Shown: in pieces, positions 17,549 through 25,738 of the stretch
Numbering within the stretch: position 1 is the first letter of the stretch
Layout of the letters: each line of letters begins with the position of its first letter
Source of the DNA: Moraxella ovis
GTDB taxonomy: Bacteria; Pseudomonadota; Gammaproteobacteria; Pseudomonadales; Moraxellaceae
NCBI RefSeq assembly: GCF_900453105.1
Contig: NZ_UGPW01000001.1
Span: forward strand, 1,178,001 to 1,242,000
DNA: 64,000 bases
Direction: 5' to 3'
Program-made: the position numbers and the translations under genes
Notes under the pieces: model-generated
Databases searched by the model: none
What the model was told of the DNA's origin: nothing
Seen by the model: the letters and a program-made list of their open reading frames with translations, nothing else

Positions 17549-17920
17549 TCATGCTGTTTTTGGTGGGTTTTGACTTGCCAAAATATCATTCAAATTGACT
17601 TCAAGCCACTCCACCAAATCCGCCACTTTGTCGCTTGCCTGTTTTCCCCAGTCGGTCAAGGTATATTCTACATGGGGCGGAACGGTGTCAAAGGACTTGC
17701 GAATGAGCATACCGTCTGATTCTAGCTGTTTTAGGGTCTCAGACAGCATACGCTCGGACACGCCTTCTATCTCGCGGCGTATCTCGCTAAATCGTTTCGT
17801 GCCTGATTGTAACACAACCAGCACCAAAATTCCCCAACGGCTCGTTAGGTGGTTTAAAATCGCACGGCTTGGGCAGTCTTTGGCAAGAACTTTGCCTCGG
17901 TCATCATCGTGGTGTTGCAT
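17549..17920 (-). CDS. HxlR-family winged-helix transcriptional regulator
   Basis: The start at 17920 is preferred because AAAGGTAA lies just upstream; the in-frame start at 17947 has none. The 123-aa protein shows the HxlR pattern: an N-terminal cysteine (AKDCPSRAILNHL), SRWGILVLVVLQ, RRFSEIRR-type helix (KRFSEIRREIEGVSERMLSETLKQLESDGMLIR split over the recognition helix), and HVEYTLTDWG in the wing. Members with one conserved Cys often sense quinones, aldehydes or other electrophiles. Three palindromes of the type TACTTAC-N6-GTAAGTA at 19010, 21959 and 22450 are its likely operators. No such site was seen directly in front of its own gene. Confidence 0.88.
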   Translation of the reverse strand: MQHHDDDRGKVLAKDCPSRAILNHLTSRWGILVLVVLQSGTKRFSEIRREIEGVSERMLSETLKQLESDGMLIRKSFDTVPPHVEYTLTDWGKQASDKVADLVEWLEVNLNDILASQNPPKTA

Positions 17921-17961
17921 GGGTTTACCTTTTATTAAATTAAACATTCTGGTTTGAAAGC

Positions 17962-18875
17962 TTAAAAATCTTGTTTTTTATCATTTTTCAACTCCTCCAA
18001 AAATATTGCACAATTGTCTTTTTGGCTTTCGTGCATATATATTTCTGAAATGTTTTTATGACAAAAGTGATGACAATTGAAGAATAATATAATATTAGAC
18101 TCTTCTTTATCATCCAGATTTGTAATAATTTTTCTGCTTTTAGTAATTATATAGGATTTACATGGACTGACATTAAAAATAATCGTTATAAAACCTTCAG
18201 GTTTGCCAAAATAAACTGGAACATTTGATATTATTAGTACAGGTTCGTTAAATTTATACTCTTTAATAAAAATTTCCCTTTCTTTATATTTTTTAATAAT
18301 TTCATTTGACCAAGATTTCTGATTTTGTAAGCTAATTTTATATAAAAAAGCAAATAGATTCTTATGTTTTTTTATTTTTTCTAAATCCTCTTCGCAAAAT
18401 CCAATCTCTTTCATTGCAAGTCCAGCCATAGTAACTAAACCGCTTAAATATCCTTGTTCAAATTCAAAAAAATCATCCTTACCAATATCATCTTCTAATT
18501 GATTAAAAATTTCATTCTTTAAAAATGATTCATCTTGATATGATTTTAGTTTCTTAATTTCTATTGGATTTCTTAAATGCAATAATAAAATAAACTGTAT
18601 AATTTTTATTTTTTCATTTCTTGTAAGGCTTTCAAGTGGATAATCTCTTGCTTTATTAATTAAAGGACTAAATTAGCTATCAATAAAGGTGTGATGAATA
18701 CGCTTTCAATTTCGCTATCAAATTTATATAAGTTATTTTGATTTGCTAAATTTTTTGGGGCAACTAAATCAAATCTATCGCTTTGCTTGCGAAAGCAATA
18801 AATCCTACCTTCTTGATTCTGCCAATTTCTTAAATAAAATTATGGCATAAAATGATGTTTGACGGGATTTGACAT
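17962..18875 (-). pseudogene. Broken DUF4238-like gene
   Basis: An ORF of 206 codons (17962-18582) is the 3' part of a longer gene. Upstream in other frames the rest can be read. ATG at 18875 starts MSNPVKHHFMP, then a TAA stop (18842-18840) replaces an expected Gln, then FYLRNWQNQEGRIYCF, typical of the DUF4238 N-terminus (HxxPxFYLRNF-type). The frame continues to about 18665, where an imperfect duplication of CCTTTAATTAAT-like sequence shifts it. After that comes LTRNEKIKIIQFILLLHLRNP, joining the long ORF. It is very AT-rich compared with its neighbours, suggesting acquired DNA. DUF4238 function is unknown. Recognition is by motif, not by search. Confidence 0.7.
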
Positions 18876-19009
18876 AAAAATTTTCCAAGATTAAGGATTT
18901 GGTAAAATTCCAAATCAATGGTTTAATGAAAACTTACCAAAAATTAGTACATGCCATTTAAAACCACCTTATCACAAACAACTTACCAAATTTTTGCACT
19001 CCTTTCCCA

Positions 19010-19029
19010 TACTTACAAATAAGTAAGTA
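19010..19029. promoter_or_regulatory. HxlR-type operator A
   Basis: Perfect inverted repeat TACTTAC/GTAAGTA with a 6-nt spacer. A TATAAT lies at 19054-19059, its first base 31 bp after the start of the right arm, so the site covers the -35 region of the promoter for the gene at 19086. Confidence 0.65.
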
Positions 19030-19085
19030 CTACCCATAAACAACCATTTACCCTATAATGCACGGTTTTACATTCACTTGGAAGA

Positions 19086-19514
19086 ATGATGTCATCGCCC
19101 AAAAATTCAGAGTTGTTTTTACTGTTATTACTTGGTGTTTTATCCGCCTTTGGTCCGTTTGTGATGGATTTGTATTTGCCAAGCCTGCCACAGCTTGCCG
19201 ACTTTTTTGCCACGTCCACGTCCATGACACAATTAACGCTTACAACCGCCATGCCAGGTTTGGCTGTCGGTCAGCTGTTTTTGATAGGGCTGGTGTTGCC
19301 TGCCATATCGGCACTGGCAATGAATAGCGAAAGGCAAAATGCAGGGTCGGCTTCCGCTCTGCTTGGCTTTGCTCCGTTTTTCTTAGGGGTGGTGGTGTCG
19401 CCCTTGGTGGGGATTGGCGATATTTTTGTGGCAACTGCGGTAGTGATGGGCGTGTGTGCGGTGCTGGCGTTGGGCGTGTATTGGGGGATAAAAGATAGGA
19501 TTGAGAATTTGTAA
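19086..19514 (+). pseudogene. Bcr/CflA-type MFS efflux gene with a large internal deletion
   Basis: The 142-codon ORF joins the N-terminal end of a Bcr/CflA drug-efflux protein (LSAFGPFVMDLYLPSLPQLA in TM1, GLAVGQLF in TM2) directly to the last two or three membrane segments (VLPAISALAMN, NAGSASALLGF, SPLVG). Family members are about 400 aa, so roughly 250-270 codons covering most of the transporter are missing. The junction is in frame, near 19273-19282, so a short four-segment protein could still be made, but it cannot be a working MFS pump. Operator A and a TATAAT precede it, and a terminator follows. Confidence 0.82.
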
Positions 19515-19518
19515 AAGT

Positions 19519-19548
19519 AAAAGCCGTTTGAATATTCAAGCGGTTTTT
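19519..19548 (+). terminator. Terminator after the deleted MFS gene
   Basis: GCCGTTTGAA...TTCAAGCGG hairpin with a T5 run directly after the stop codon. It shares its core with the terminators at 21913 and 22261. Confidence 0.75.
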
Positions 19549-19911
19549 CTTTTGGTTTATAAACGCACAACACATTAGAAACAATCCAAAAAACCAAAAC
19601 CATCCATTCATGATATCGCTTAAATTAGCATAAAATTTGGCTGTGCCATCACCTAGTAACAGGCTAAATTTGCCACCAAAATTGGTGGTGTCATGCCCTG
19701 TAAAATCCGCAACAATCCAACGCAAATTTTATTTTTTGGGTCAAATATGTTACAATCCCTTGAATATTAACGATTTTATTTGCAGATGCGCATTGTGCGG
19801 CAATGCTAATTTTGCAGGATTTGTTATTTTTGGTGTCATAAAATATGGATAGTAACCTTGGCTTATTCATATTTTATCGCACTGCCATTCATCAGAATTG
19901 AAGGAGTGTCT
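19549..19911. other. Spacer before betT (363 bp)
   Basis: Contains a short palindrome CCACCAA/TTGGTGG (19673-19688) and TACAAT at 19751-19756, a possible -10 without a clear -35. On the minus strand an ORF reads through here, but it also crosses the terminator and is antisense to the MFS remnant. No supported gene. Confidence 0.5.
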
Positions 19912-21906
19912 ATGAGTACGCCCGTACCCAAAAAACACAAACATGGTTTAAATCCCGCGGTGTTCTTGACATCAGCGGGATTAATTGCATTCATCAGCCT
20001 ATTCGCAATCTTGGTGCCAGATTTGGCGGATGCGACATTTAAGGCGGTGCAGTCCGCCATCGTTGATAATGCCAGTTGGTACTATGTGCTGACAGTGGCG
20101 TTGATATTGCTGTTTAGTGTCTATTTGGGATTATCTCGATTGGGTAATATCAAGCTAGGTCCCGATCACTCACAACCAGACTACAGCAATCTATCATGGT
20201 TCGCCATGCTGTTCTCAGCTGGTATGGGTATTGGTCTGATGTTCTTTGGTGTGGCAGAACCGGTCATGCACTTCTTGACGCCGCCACACGGTGATGGTAG
20301 TACGATCAGTGCGGCACGTCAGGCCATGCGTTTGACCTTTTTCCATTGGGGATTACATGCATGGGCGGTATATGCTGTTGTTGCTTTGATTTTGGCGTTT
20401 TTTGCTTATCGTCATAACCTACCACTTACTCTGCGCTCGGCACTGTATCCGCTGATCGGAGATAAGATCTACGGCCCTATCGGTCATGCAGTTGATGTGT
20501 TCGCGGTGGTGGGGACGCTATTTGGTCTGGCGACGTCACTTGGTTATGGTGCATTGCAGGTCAATACGGGACTTAATCATCTATTCCCATTCATCCCCGT
20601 GGGGACGACAAGTCAAGTAGTGCTGATCGCCAGTATCTGTGCGTTGGCATCCATCTCTGTGATGTCAGGACTGGATAAGGGTGTAAAGTTGCTCTCTGAG
20701 CTAAACCTGGGTCTGGCCGTGATACTCATGCTATTCGTGCTATTGGCAGGCTCTACAGTGTTCCTATTGCAGGCCTATGTTCAGAACGTCGGTTCGTACA
20801 TCTCGAGCATTGTCAGCATGACCTTTAATCTATACGCCTATGACAAGACCGATTGGTTCGGTGGTTGGACCATCTTATACTGGGGCTGGTGGTTAAGCTG
20901 GGCGCCATTCGTTGGTCTGTTTATCGCTCGTGTGTCTCGTGGTCGTACCATTCGAGAGTTTGTATTTGGTGTGCTATTCGTGCCAGCTGGCTTTACCTTC
21001 CTGTGGATGACGGTGTTTGGCAACTCTGCCATTGACATGATTCTAAACCAAGGCAATACCATGCTTGGCGAAGTCATCAATCAAGACGTATCTTTATCAC
21101 TATTTGCTTTCTTAGAACAGCTGCCCATGTCAGGCATATTTAGCTATGTGGCGCTGCTGATGATTGTCGTATTCTTCATCACGTCTGCTGATTCGGGTGC
21201 GCTCGTTATGGACATGCTGTGCTCACATGGCAAAGGCAGTAAAGGCGTACGTTATCGTCTGTTTTGGTCGATTGGTGCAGGCGTGATGGCCATTGCGCTA
21301 CTATTAGCAGGTGGACTGAGTGCATTGCAGACCATGGCGATCGCCAGTGGATTACCCTTCGTTACCGTGCTGATGATTGCGATGTATGGACTGCTAAAGG
21401 CGCTGAACGTGGACGCCCAAAAGCAAGAAATTCTACAACAAAATCTAAGCGTTCCCCTACCTGCCCAAGGTAGTGGCGCGTGGCGCGAGCGACTGCATGT
21501 AATCATGAATTTCCCAAGCCGTCAGGCGGTGAGTCAATTCATCGATACCACAGTCAAAAAAGCCTGCGAAGATGTCGCAGCAGAGCTTCGTGAGCTGGGC
21601 GTGGATGTGCGTGTTCTCAACGAAAAACGTGGCAGCGTCGTGCTACTGACCAACCATGGCGATGAGATTGATTTCGTCTATAAGGTTCGTGTATCGAGCC
21701 ATGCACAGCCTGGATTCGTCAATAGCGATGACGATGAAGACTCAGCCGAAGATGCCAATGACACTCAGACCTACTACCGTGCCGAAGTACATCTAGGCGA
21801 AGGCGGTCAGGACTATGACATCATGGGCTGGAGCACCGAAGGAGTCATTAATGACATCGTCAGCCAATATCATCGCCACATGCACTTTTTGCATAGTTTG
21901 CGTTGA
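19912..21906 (+). CDS. BCCT-family choline/betaine transporter (first copy)
   Basis: The start at 19912 is set by AAGGAG seven bases upstream. The 664-aa inner-membrane protein has about 12 hydrophobic segments with BCCT signatures: NIKLGPDHSQPDYSNLSWFAMLFSAGMGIGL split across the start of TM3, the tryptophan-rich WGWWLSWAPFVGLFIARVSRGRTIREF block (TM8 region), and FFITSADSGALVM. A cytoplasmic C-terminal tail of about 165 residues makes it BetT-like, a form that takes up choline with protons and whose tail tunes osmotic activation. It is similar in layout to the transporter at 35.2 kb. There is no enzyme gene beside it, so it acts in uptake only. Confidence 0.88.
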   Translation: MSTPVPKKHKHGLNPAVFLTSAGLIAFISLFAILVPDLADATFKAVQSAIVDNASWYYVLTVALILLFSVYLGLSRLGNIKLGPDHSQPDYSNLSWFAMLFSAGMGIGLMFFGVAEPVMHFLTPPHGDGSTISAARQAMRLTFFHWGLHAWAVYAVVALILAFFAYRHNLPLTLRSALYPLIGDKIYGPIGHAVDVFAVVGTLFGLATSLGYGALQVNTGLNHLFPFIPVGTTSQVVLIASICALASISVMSGLDKGVKLLSELNLGLAVILMLFVLLAGSTVFLLQAYVQNVGSYISSIVSMTFNLYAYDKTDWFGGWTILYWGWWLSWAPFVGLFIARVSRGRTIREFVFGVLFVPAGFTFLWMTVFGNSAIDMILNQGNTMLGEVINQDVSLSLFAFLEQLPMSGIFSYVALLMIVVFFITSADSGALVMDMLCSHGKGSKGVRYRLFWSIGAGVMAIALLLAGGLSALQTMAIASGLPFVTVLMIAMYGLLKALNVDAQKQEILQQNLSVPLPAQGSGAWRERLHVIMNFPSRQAVSQFIDTTVKKACEDVAAELRELGVDVRVLNEKRGSVVLLTNHGDEIDFVYKVRVSSHAQPGFVNSDDDEDSAEDANDTQTYYRAEVHLGEGGQDYDIMGWSTEGVINDIVSQYHRHMHFLHSLR

Positions 21907-21912
21907 TGGGCT

Positions 21913-21946
21913 AAAAACCGTTTGAGCAATCAAACGGTTTTATTTT
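21913..21946 (+). terminator. Terminator of the first BCCT transporter gene
   Basis: Perfect 11-bp stem AAACCGTTTGA/TCAAACGGTTT with a GCAA tetraloop and trailing T run. Confidence 0.82.
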
Positions 21947-21958
21947 AAAATAATTTCA

Positions 21959-21978
21959 TACTTACAAAAATGTTAGTA
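21959..21978. promoter_or_regulatory. HxlR-type operator B
   Basis: TACTTAC (21959-21965), 6-nt spacer, GTTAGTA (21972-21978; one mismatch to the palindrome). TATAAT at 22003-22008 starts 31 bp after the right arm begins, the same spacing as at operator A. Confidence 0.6.
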
Positions 21979-22042
21979 CTTATCAAAAGTTTATTTATGC
22001 TTTATAATGCCCCAATTTCACCCCAAAAAAACGGGGTAAATC

Positions 22043-22243
22043 ATGCCTTATGTTAATCTAAAAATCTCAACCCCAGAGCCAAGCGAAGAGCGGTTACGCC
22101 AAGTTGTTGAAGAATTTACCGATACCATCGCTCGTGTATTGGACAAAAACCCTGCTGATGTCATGGTATATATTGACATTACCCCACCAAACGCTTTGGG
22201 TTTTGGTGGCAAGACCTTGCAGGACATTAGAGACGGTAAATAA
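22043..22243 (+). CDS. 4-oxalocrotonate tautomerase-family protein
   Basis: A 66-aa protein beginning MPYVNLKI; removal of Met exposes the catalytic N-terminal proline of the tautomerase superfamily. The helix EERLRQVVEEFTDTIARVL and the strand MVYIDITPPNALGFGG fit the beta-alpha-beta monomer that assembles into hexamers. Substrate unknown. GGGGTAA stands just before the start. With operator B upstream, it looks like a target of the HxlR regulator, and it is the only one of the three putative target genes still intact. Confidence 0.85.
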   Translation: MPYVNLKISTPEPSEERLRQVVEEFTDTIARVLDKNPADVMVYIDITPPNALGFGGKTLQDIRDGK

Positions 22244-22260
22244 GCTGTCGTATCGAAACC

Positions 22261-22290
22261 AAACCGTTTGAGCAATCAAGCGGTTTTTTA
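22261..22290 (+). terminator. Terminator of the tautomerase gene
   Basis: AAACCGTTTGA/TCAAGCGGTTT stem (one G-U pair) with a GCAA loop and T6 run, nearly identical to the hairpin at 21913. Confidence 0.82.
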
Positions 22291-22328
22291 TTTTAAAATC
22301 AAGGGGTTGTGAATTTATTAAATCGTAA

Positions 22329-22378
22329 GGTGCGTACCACGCACCATTTACTAAGCTGATTTTATCGATGCATATGAC
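22329..22378. repeat. Small GGTGCGT repeat element
   Basis: Perfect palindrome GGTGCGT-ACC-ACGCACC (22329-22345) followed about 25 bp later by another ACGCACCC. Short GGTGCGT/ACGCACC inverted elements of this kind are common as dispersed REP/MITE-like repeats in several gammaproteobacteria; membership here is inferred by eye, and no second copy was seen in the window. Confidence 0.4.
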
Positions 22379-22440
22379 GCACCCAATATTGGTTTTATTT
22401 AAAAAACATTAAAAATCAATAACTTAAAAACTTTTTTAAA

Positions 22441-22478
22441 TTATTTTCATACTTACAAAACTGTAAGTATGAAAATAA
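22441..22478. promoter_or_regulatory. HxlR-type operator C, 38-bp perfect palindrome
   Basis: Arms of 16 bp (22441-22456 and 22463-22478) are perfectly complementary around a 6-nt centre and contain TACTTAC/GTAAGTA at the centre edges, as in operators A and B. TATAAT follows at 22489-22494 (26 bp from the start of the TACTTAC-complement arm). Confidence 0.72.
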
Positions 22479-22533
22479 ATTTACTCCCTATAATACGCTC
22501 ATCAACACAAACCAACCCAATCGAAGTTAATTT

Positions 22534-23051
22534 ATAAAAGCCATTTTGTTATCAACCGTACTAGCAATCACCGCTTTGACAGGTTGCCAAGTTGCTCACA
22601 GCACTCAGCCAAACACAATCACCAAATCCGTTCCAGGCAAGGTTGTTCAGACCCAAACCGAACAGAGTAAAGCCGAGCGCAATAAAGCCAACGCCCTTAC
22701 CTTTTATGAAATGGCGTTCAATCAGCACAAAGTCGCCGAAGCCACAGCTAAATATGTAGGCAAAACCTACCTGCAACCCAACCCAACGGTGGCGGATGGA
22801 GGTCAGGCATTTGTGGACACATTTGAGCCATTTTTAAAAGAGCACCCACAGTCAAAAGCAACCGTTCATCGTGTGATTGCCGAAGGCGATTTGGTGGTGT
22901 TGCACGTGCATGGCTAGCTTGATGATAATGACATTGGTGAATCGGTGGTGGAGATTTTCCGTTTTGATTGGAGCATTGAGACACCATTCAAGCCGTGCCG
23001 GAGACAACCGTGAATCGTGGTACACTAATCATGGATGATAATCTATGTTAA
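22534..23051 (+). pseudogene. Decayed SnoaL/NTF2-like lipoprotein gene
   Basis: The reading frame begins with ATA at 22534 where ATG is expected (ATA-AAA-GCC-ATT-TTG), then encodes a lipoprotein signal (ITALTGC) and a SnoaL-like domain (NKANALTFYEMAFNQHKV, VVLHVHG). A TAG stop lies at 22915-22917, in place of a Lys/Gln codon. Downstream the same frame reads LDDNDIGESVVEIFRFD. A small deletion near 22966 then shifts the frame, and a TGA replaces the Trp of the expected EHWDTIQ. The end DTIQAVPETT...TLIMDDNLC can be read in the shifted frame to 23051. At least four lesions make it a clear pseudogene, under operator C. Confidence 0.85.
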
Positions 23052-23144
23052 TATTTAACAACCCAACACTTAATTGCCCAAAAAAATTTTGCGAAAACAT
23101 GGCGAAATTTGTTACAATGGATGAAATTTTAACTTATTATTGAC

Positions 23145-23927
23145 ATGACAACGCATTCACACAGTAAAGAGCCACAGGATAAGCCCCAAGGATTATTAGA
23201 GAATTTCGCCCAAATTAGCGGATTAGACAGTGATCGACTGGCAGAAGATCTGTTCGTGACTTGGCAGCAGACACTTGGCAGCATCAAGCACAGCTATGCC
23301 GCCGCAACGAGCAATCTGATTGATGAGATTCAGGTGCCCGTCATGCAGTCGCAGATTAATGATGCGCTATATACTTATGTCGTTAAGAAAGTCGGCATGG
23401 TTCACGATCTGAAGCTTGAGATTCATGAGGGCTGGCTACGTTTGTCAACGACGGTGAATTTTAACGGGATTTTTGCCAGTGTGGCGACTAACTTTGAATT
23501 GGTGCATCTACAGCTTGATCGCCACACTCAGCGTGTCGTATTACGACAGATCAGCGATACAGACGTGTTGGAGCTGCACAGCAAATCATGGTGGCAAGCG
23601 CCTTTGGCAAAATTTGCGGTCAATACCTATCGCACGCTACTTAAAAAAGACCCCCTGCCTTTTATCTTGAATAAGATCAAAATCAAAGGCGTTCCTTTCA
23701 CCGAGCATAAAGGCAACGTGATCTATCTTGAGATTGGGCGCTGGCTAAAAAACAGCGAGCAAATCATGAACATCATCAAAAAAGTGCAAATCAATCAAGG
23801 CATTCTAGCCAAAGAACAGCTTATCTTACGTGCTAAGCCTAATTTTGGTGAGATTCTAAGCTTGGGCGATCAGAATAGCCCTGTCATCACCGAAAAAGAT
23901 AACCCAAATAAACCATCCAAAAAATAA
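23145..23927 (+). CDS. Conserved-looking cytoplasmic protein of unknown function
   Basis: A 260-aa protein, no signal peptide or membrane segment. The first 110 residues include ISGLDSDRLAEDLFVTWQQ and form mixed helices. The middle is strand-rich (LKLEIHEGWLRLSTTVNF; LVHLQLDRHTQRVVLRQI), and the C-terminal tail is charged and proline-poor (EKDNPNKPSKK). I do not recognise a family. A -10-like TACAAT stands at 23113-23118. It is monocistronic with its own terminator, and codon use resembles the core genes around it, so it is probably a lineage-conserved gene. Confidence 0.7.
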   Translation: MTTHSHSKEPQDKPQGLLENFAQISGLDSDRLAEDLFVTWQQTLGSIKHSYAAATSNLIDEIQVPVMQSQINDALYTYVVKKVGMVHDLKLEIHEGWLRLSTTVNFNGIFASVATNFELVHLQLDRHTQRVVLRQISDTDVLELHSKSWWQAPLAKFAVNTYRTLLKKDPLPFILNKIKIKGVPFTEHKGNVIYLEIGRWLKNSEQIMNIIKKVQINQGILAKEQLILRAKPNFGEILSLGDQNSPVITEKDNPNKPSKK

Positions 23928-23940
23928 ACCCAATAAAAAT

Positions 23941-23965
23941 AAAAATCCCCGATTTGGGGATTTTT
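23941..23965. terminator. Bidirectional terminator (unknown gene / cydC)
   Basis: Perfect 10-bp stem AAAAATCCCC/GGGGATTTTT with a 5-nt loop between convergent genes. Confidence 0.85.
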
Positions 23966-23977
23966 ATTTTTTGATTA

Positions 23978-25738
23978 TTAGCCGACACGCAGTATGTCAG
24001 CATTCATTCCATCCCATAGCTGATGAGTGGCGATGGCAAGTACGCCTATGTCGCCTTGTTGTTGCATGTCAGTTAGACTCTGCCACACTCTTAGACGAGT
24101 GGCAGAGTCTAGCCCTGCAAAAGGCTCATCAAGCAATAAGATGCTTTTTGGCGACAGCAGTAGGCGAGCCAACGCCACGCGGCGACCTTGACCGCCTGAT
24201 ATTGCCATGCCGTACTCACCCAGTGGGGTATCTAGCCCCTTGGGCTGAGATTTTGCCCAGTCAGACAGCCCTACTTTATCCAGTACCGCCCACAACTCAT
24301 CATCACTCGCCGCAGGCTTACCAAGACGTAAATTATCCGCCAGACTCTGATCAAAGATATCCACACTCTGCCCTAAGAATCCCAGCGAGCGACCAAAGTC
24401 CACACTCTGATAATCAACGCCATTAATCTGTATCCGCCCACCGACTAACGGTATCTCACCTGCTAGCGTAGCCAGCAAGGTGGACTTGCCCGCCCCCGAT
24501 GTCCCGATGATGAGAGTGGGCGCATGATGGGTTAGCGTGGCATTGATGCCTGTCGCCACCATGACCGCTGTTGGCATTTTCACCGAGACATCAGTTAGTG
24601 TGATGGTGGGACTACCGGTTAATGTCTGCTTAGGCTCATTGGCATTGACCATCATCAACTCGTTAATGCGCTCTTTGGCATTGACGCTTCTGCCGTATGC
24701 CAATGGCTCACCAACCAGTGCAGAGATGATTTCCATGAGTCCGAACACTCCCAGAGTTAAGGCAAGGATGATGGCAGGATTTAGATCGGCATAGCTGTTT
24801 AACGTCTCTACACGAAATGGAACAATCGCATTCTGCTCAAAATACTGCCCTGCCACTGCCAATAACGCCACCACAGCTAAGGCGATGATCAGCTGAATGA
24901 GTGCTTGGGTGCGTCTTTTTAGACGCAGCACATTAGCGGTATGCGTTGAATGCTTGGCATCAAGGGCGTTCATCTGCGTTACCGCATCACTCCATCTGCC
25001 CCATGTCAGTAGCGAAGTCAATGCTGGTAGTGTGTTTAGTAGGGTATTTTTACGTTCGACAATGAGCTTATTCTCTGTTTTAGCAAGTGTAATGCCGCGG
25101 AGCAAAGTCATGATGGCAAGCACCAACGATAATGCCATACATACTACCGTCATGACAGCCGAAGGTAAGCTTATTAGCACCAACAGCGACAACACGATGA
25201 CAGCCACGCTTGCCACGATGAGCGGCGACACCACGCGCAACGGGAATTCATCCAAGACATCAATGTCTCCGACCAGACGCTGCATCGTCTCGCCACTGCT
25301 GCGCGTCATCGCATTGTTGTTCATGCGTGCCGATAAGGGCAATCTCGCCCAATGCGAAAAAAATCGAACCCGAAGATCCTTTAACAGTCCAAATACCGCA
25401 TGATGCGACACCATTAGATCGCCATAACGGGCAAAGGTTCGCACGATGGCAAAGCCACGAATGATGGCAGATGGCATCAGGTAGTTAAAGGCATGACTGC
25501 CTAGAGCAATAATCCCCGCCACACTTGCCATGGTGATAAACCACCCTGCCAGTATGACCAGCCCTAGCACCGAAAGCACGGTTGCAATGCCCAATACCCA
25601 CGCGATGAACCACGGCATCTTTTGACTGGCGAACAGTTCAATCAGACGAAAAGGTCGCTTGCTGATGTTGGTCTGATTGAGGTGACCAGCTTGTTTGTCC
25701 AAAAGTTCTTGCACGTCTTGTCTGCCTTGTCCATTCAT
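23978..25738 (-). CDS. cydC: Thiol exporter ABC subunit CydC
   Basis: Half of the heterodimeric CydDC exporter, which moves cysteine/glutathione to the periplasm and is needed for cytochrome bd and c assembly. The 586-aa protein has six membrane segments (about 30-320) and an ATPase domain: Walker A IIGTSGAGKSTLLATLAG (about 410), signature ISGGQGRRVALARLLL, Walker B ILLLDEPFAGLD. The order after cydD and the four-base overlap (25735-25738) fit the classical cydDC operon. Cytochrome bd genes (cydAB) are not in the window. Confidence 0.9.
   Translation of the reverse strand: MNGQGRQDVQELLDKQAGHLNQTNISKRPFRLIELFASQKMPWFIAWVLGIATVLSVLGLVILAGWFITMASVAGIIALGSHAFNYLMPSAIIRGFAIVRTFARYGDLMVSHHAVFGLLKDLRVRFFSHWARLPLSARMNNNAMTRSSGETMQRLVGDIDVLDEFPLRVVSPLIVASVAVIVLSLLVLISLPSAVMTVVCMALSLVLAIMTLLRGITLAKTENKLIVERKNTLLNTLPALTSLLTWGRWSDAVTQMNALDAKHSTHTANVLRLKRRTQALIQLIIALAVVALLAVAGQYFEQNAIVPFRVETLNSYADLNPAIILALTLGVFGLMEIISALVGEPLAYGRSVNAKERINELMMVNANEPKQTLTGSPTITLTDVSVKMPTAVMVATGINATLTHHAPTLIIGTSGAGKSTLLATLAGEIPLVGGRIQINGVDYQSVDFGRSLGFLGQSVDIFDQSLADNLRLGKPAASDDELWAVLDKVGLSDWAKSQPKGLDTPLGEYGMAISGGQGRRVALARLLLSPKSILLLDEPFAGLDSATRLRVWQSLTDMQQQGDIGVLAIATHQLWDGMNADILRVG

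Noticed and set aside
18932-18950. A fourth possible HxlR site, ACTTAC-N6-TTAGTAC
   Set aside because: Arms match poorly and the spacing is one base off. It lies in AT-rich DNA where such half-sites arise by chance.
19240-19725. A 161-codon leftward ORF beginning RWIVADFTGHD with protein-like composition at its start
   Set aside because: It starts with TTG right after a stop, crosses the terminator at 19519-19548 and runs antisense through the MFS remnant. Its first 60 residues match no family I know. At most it is a remnant.
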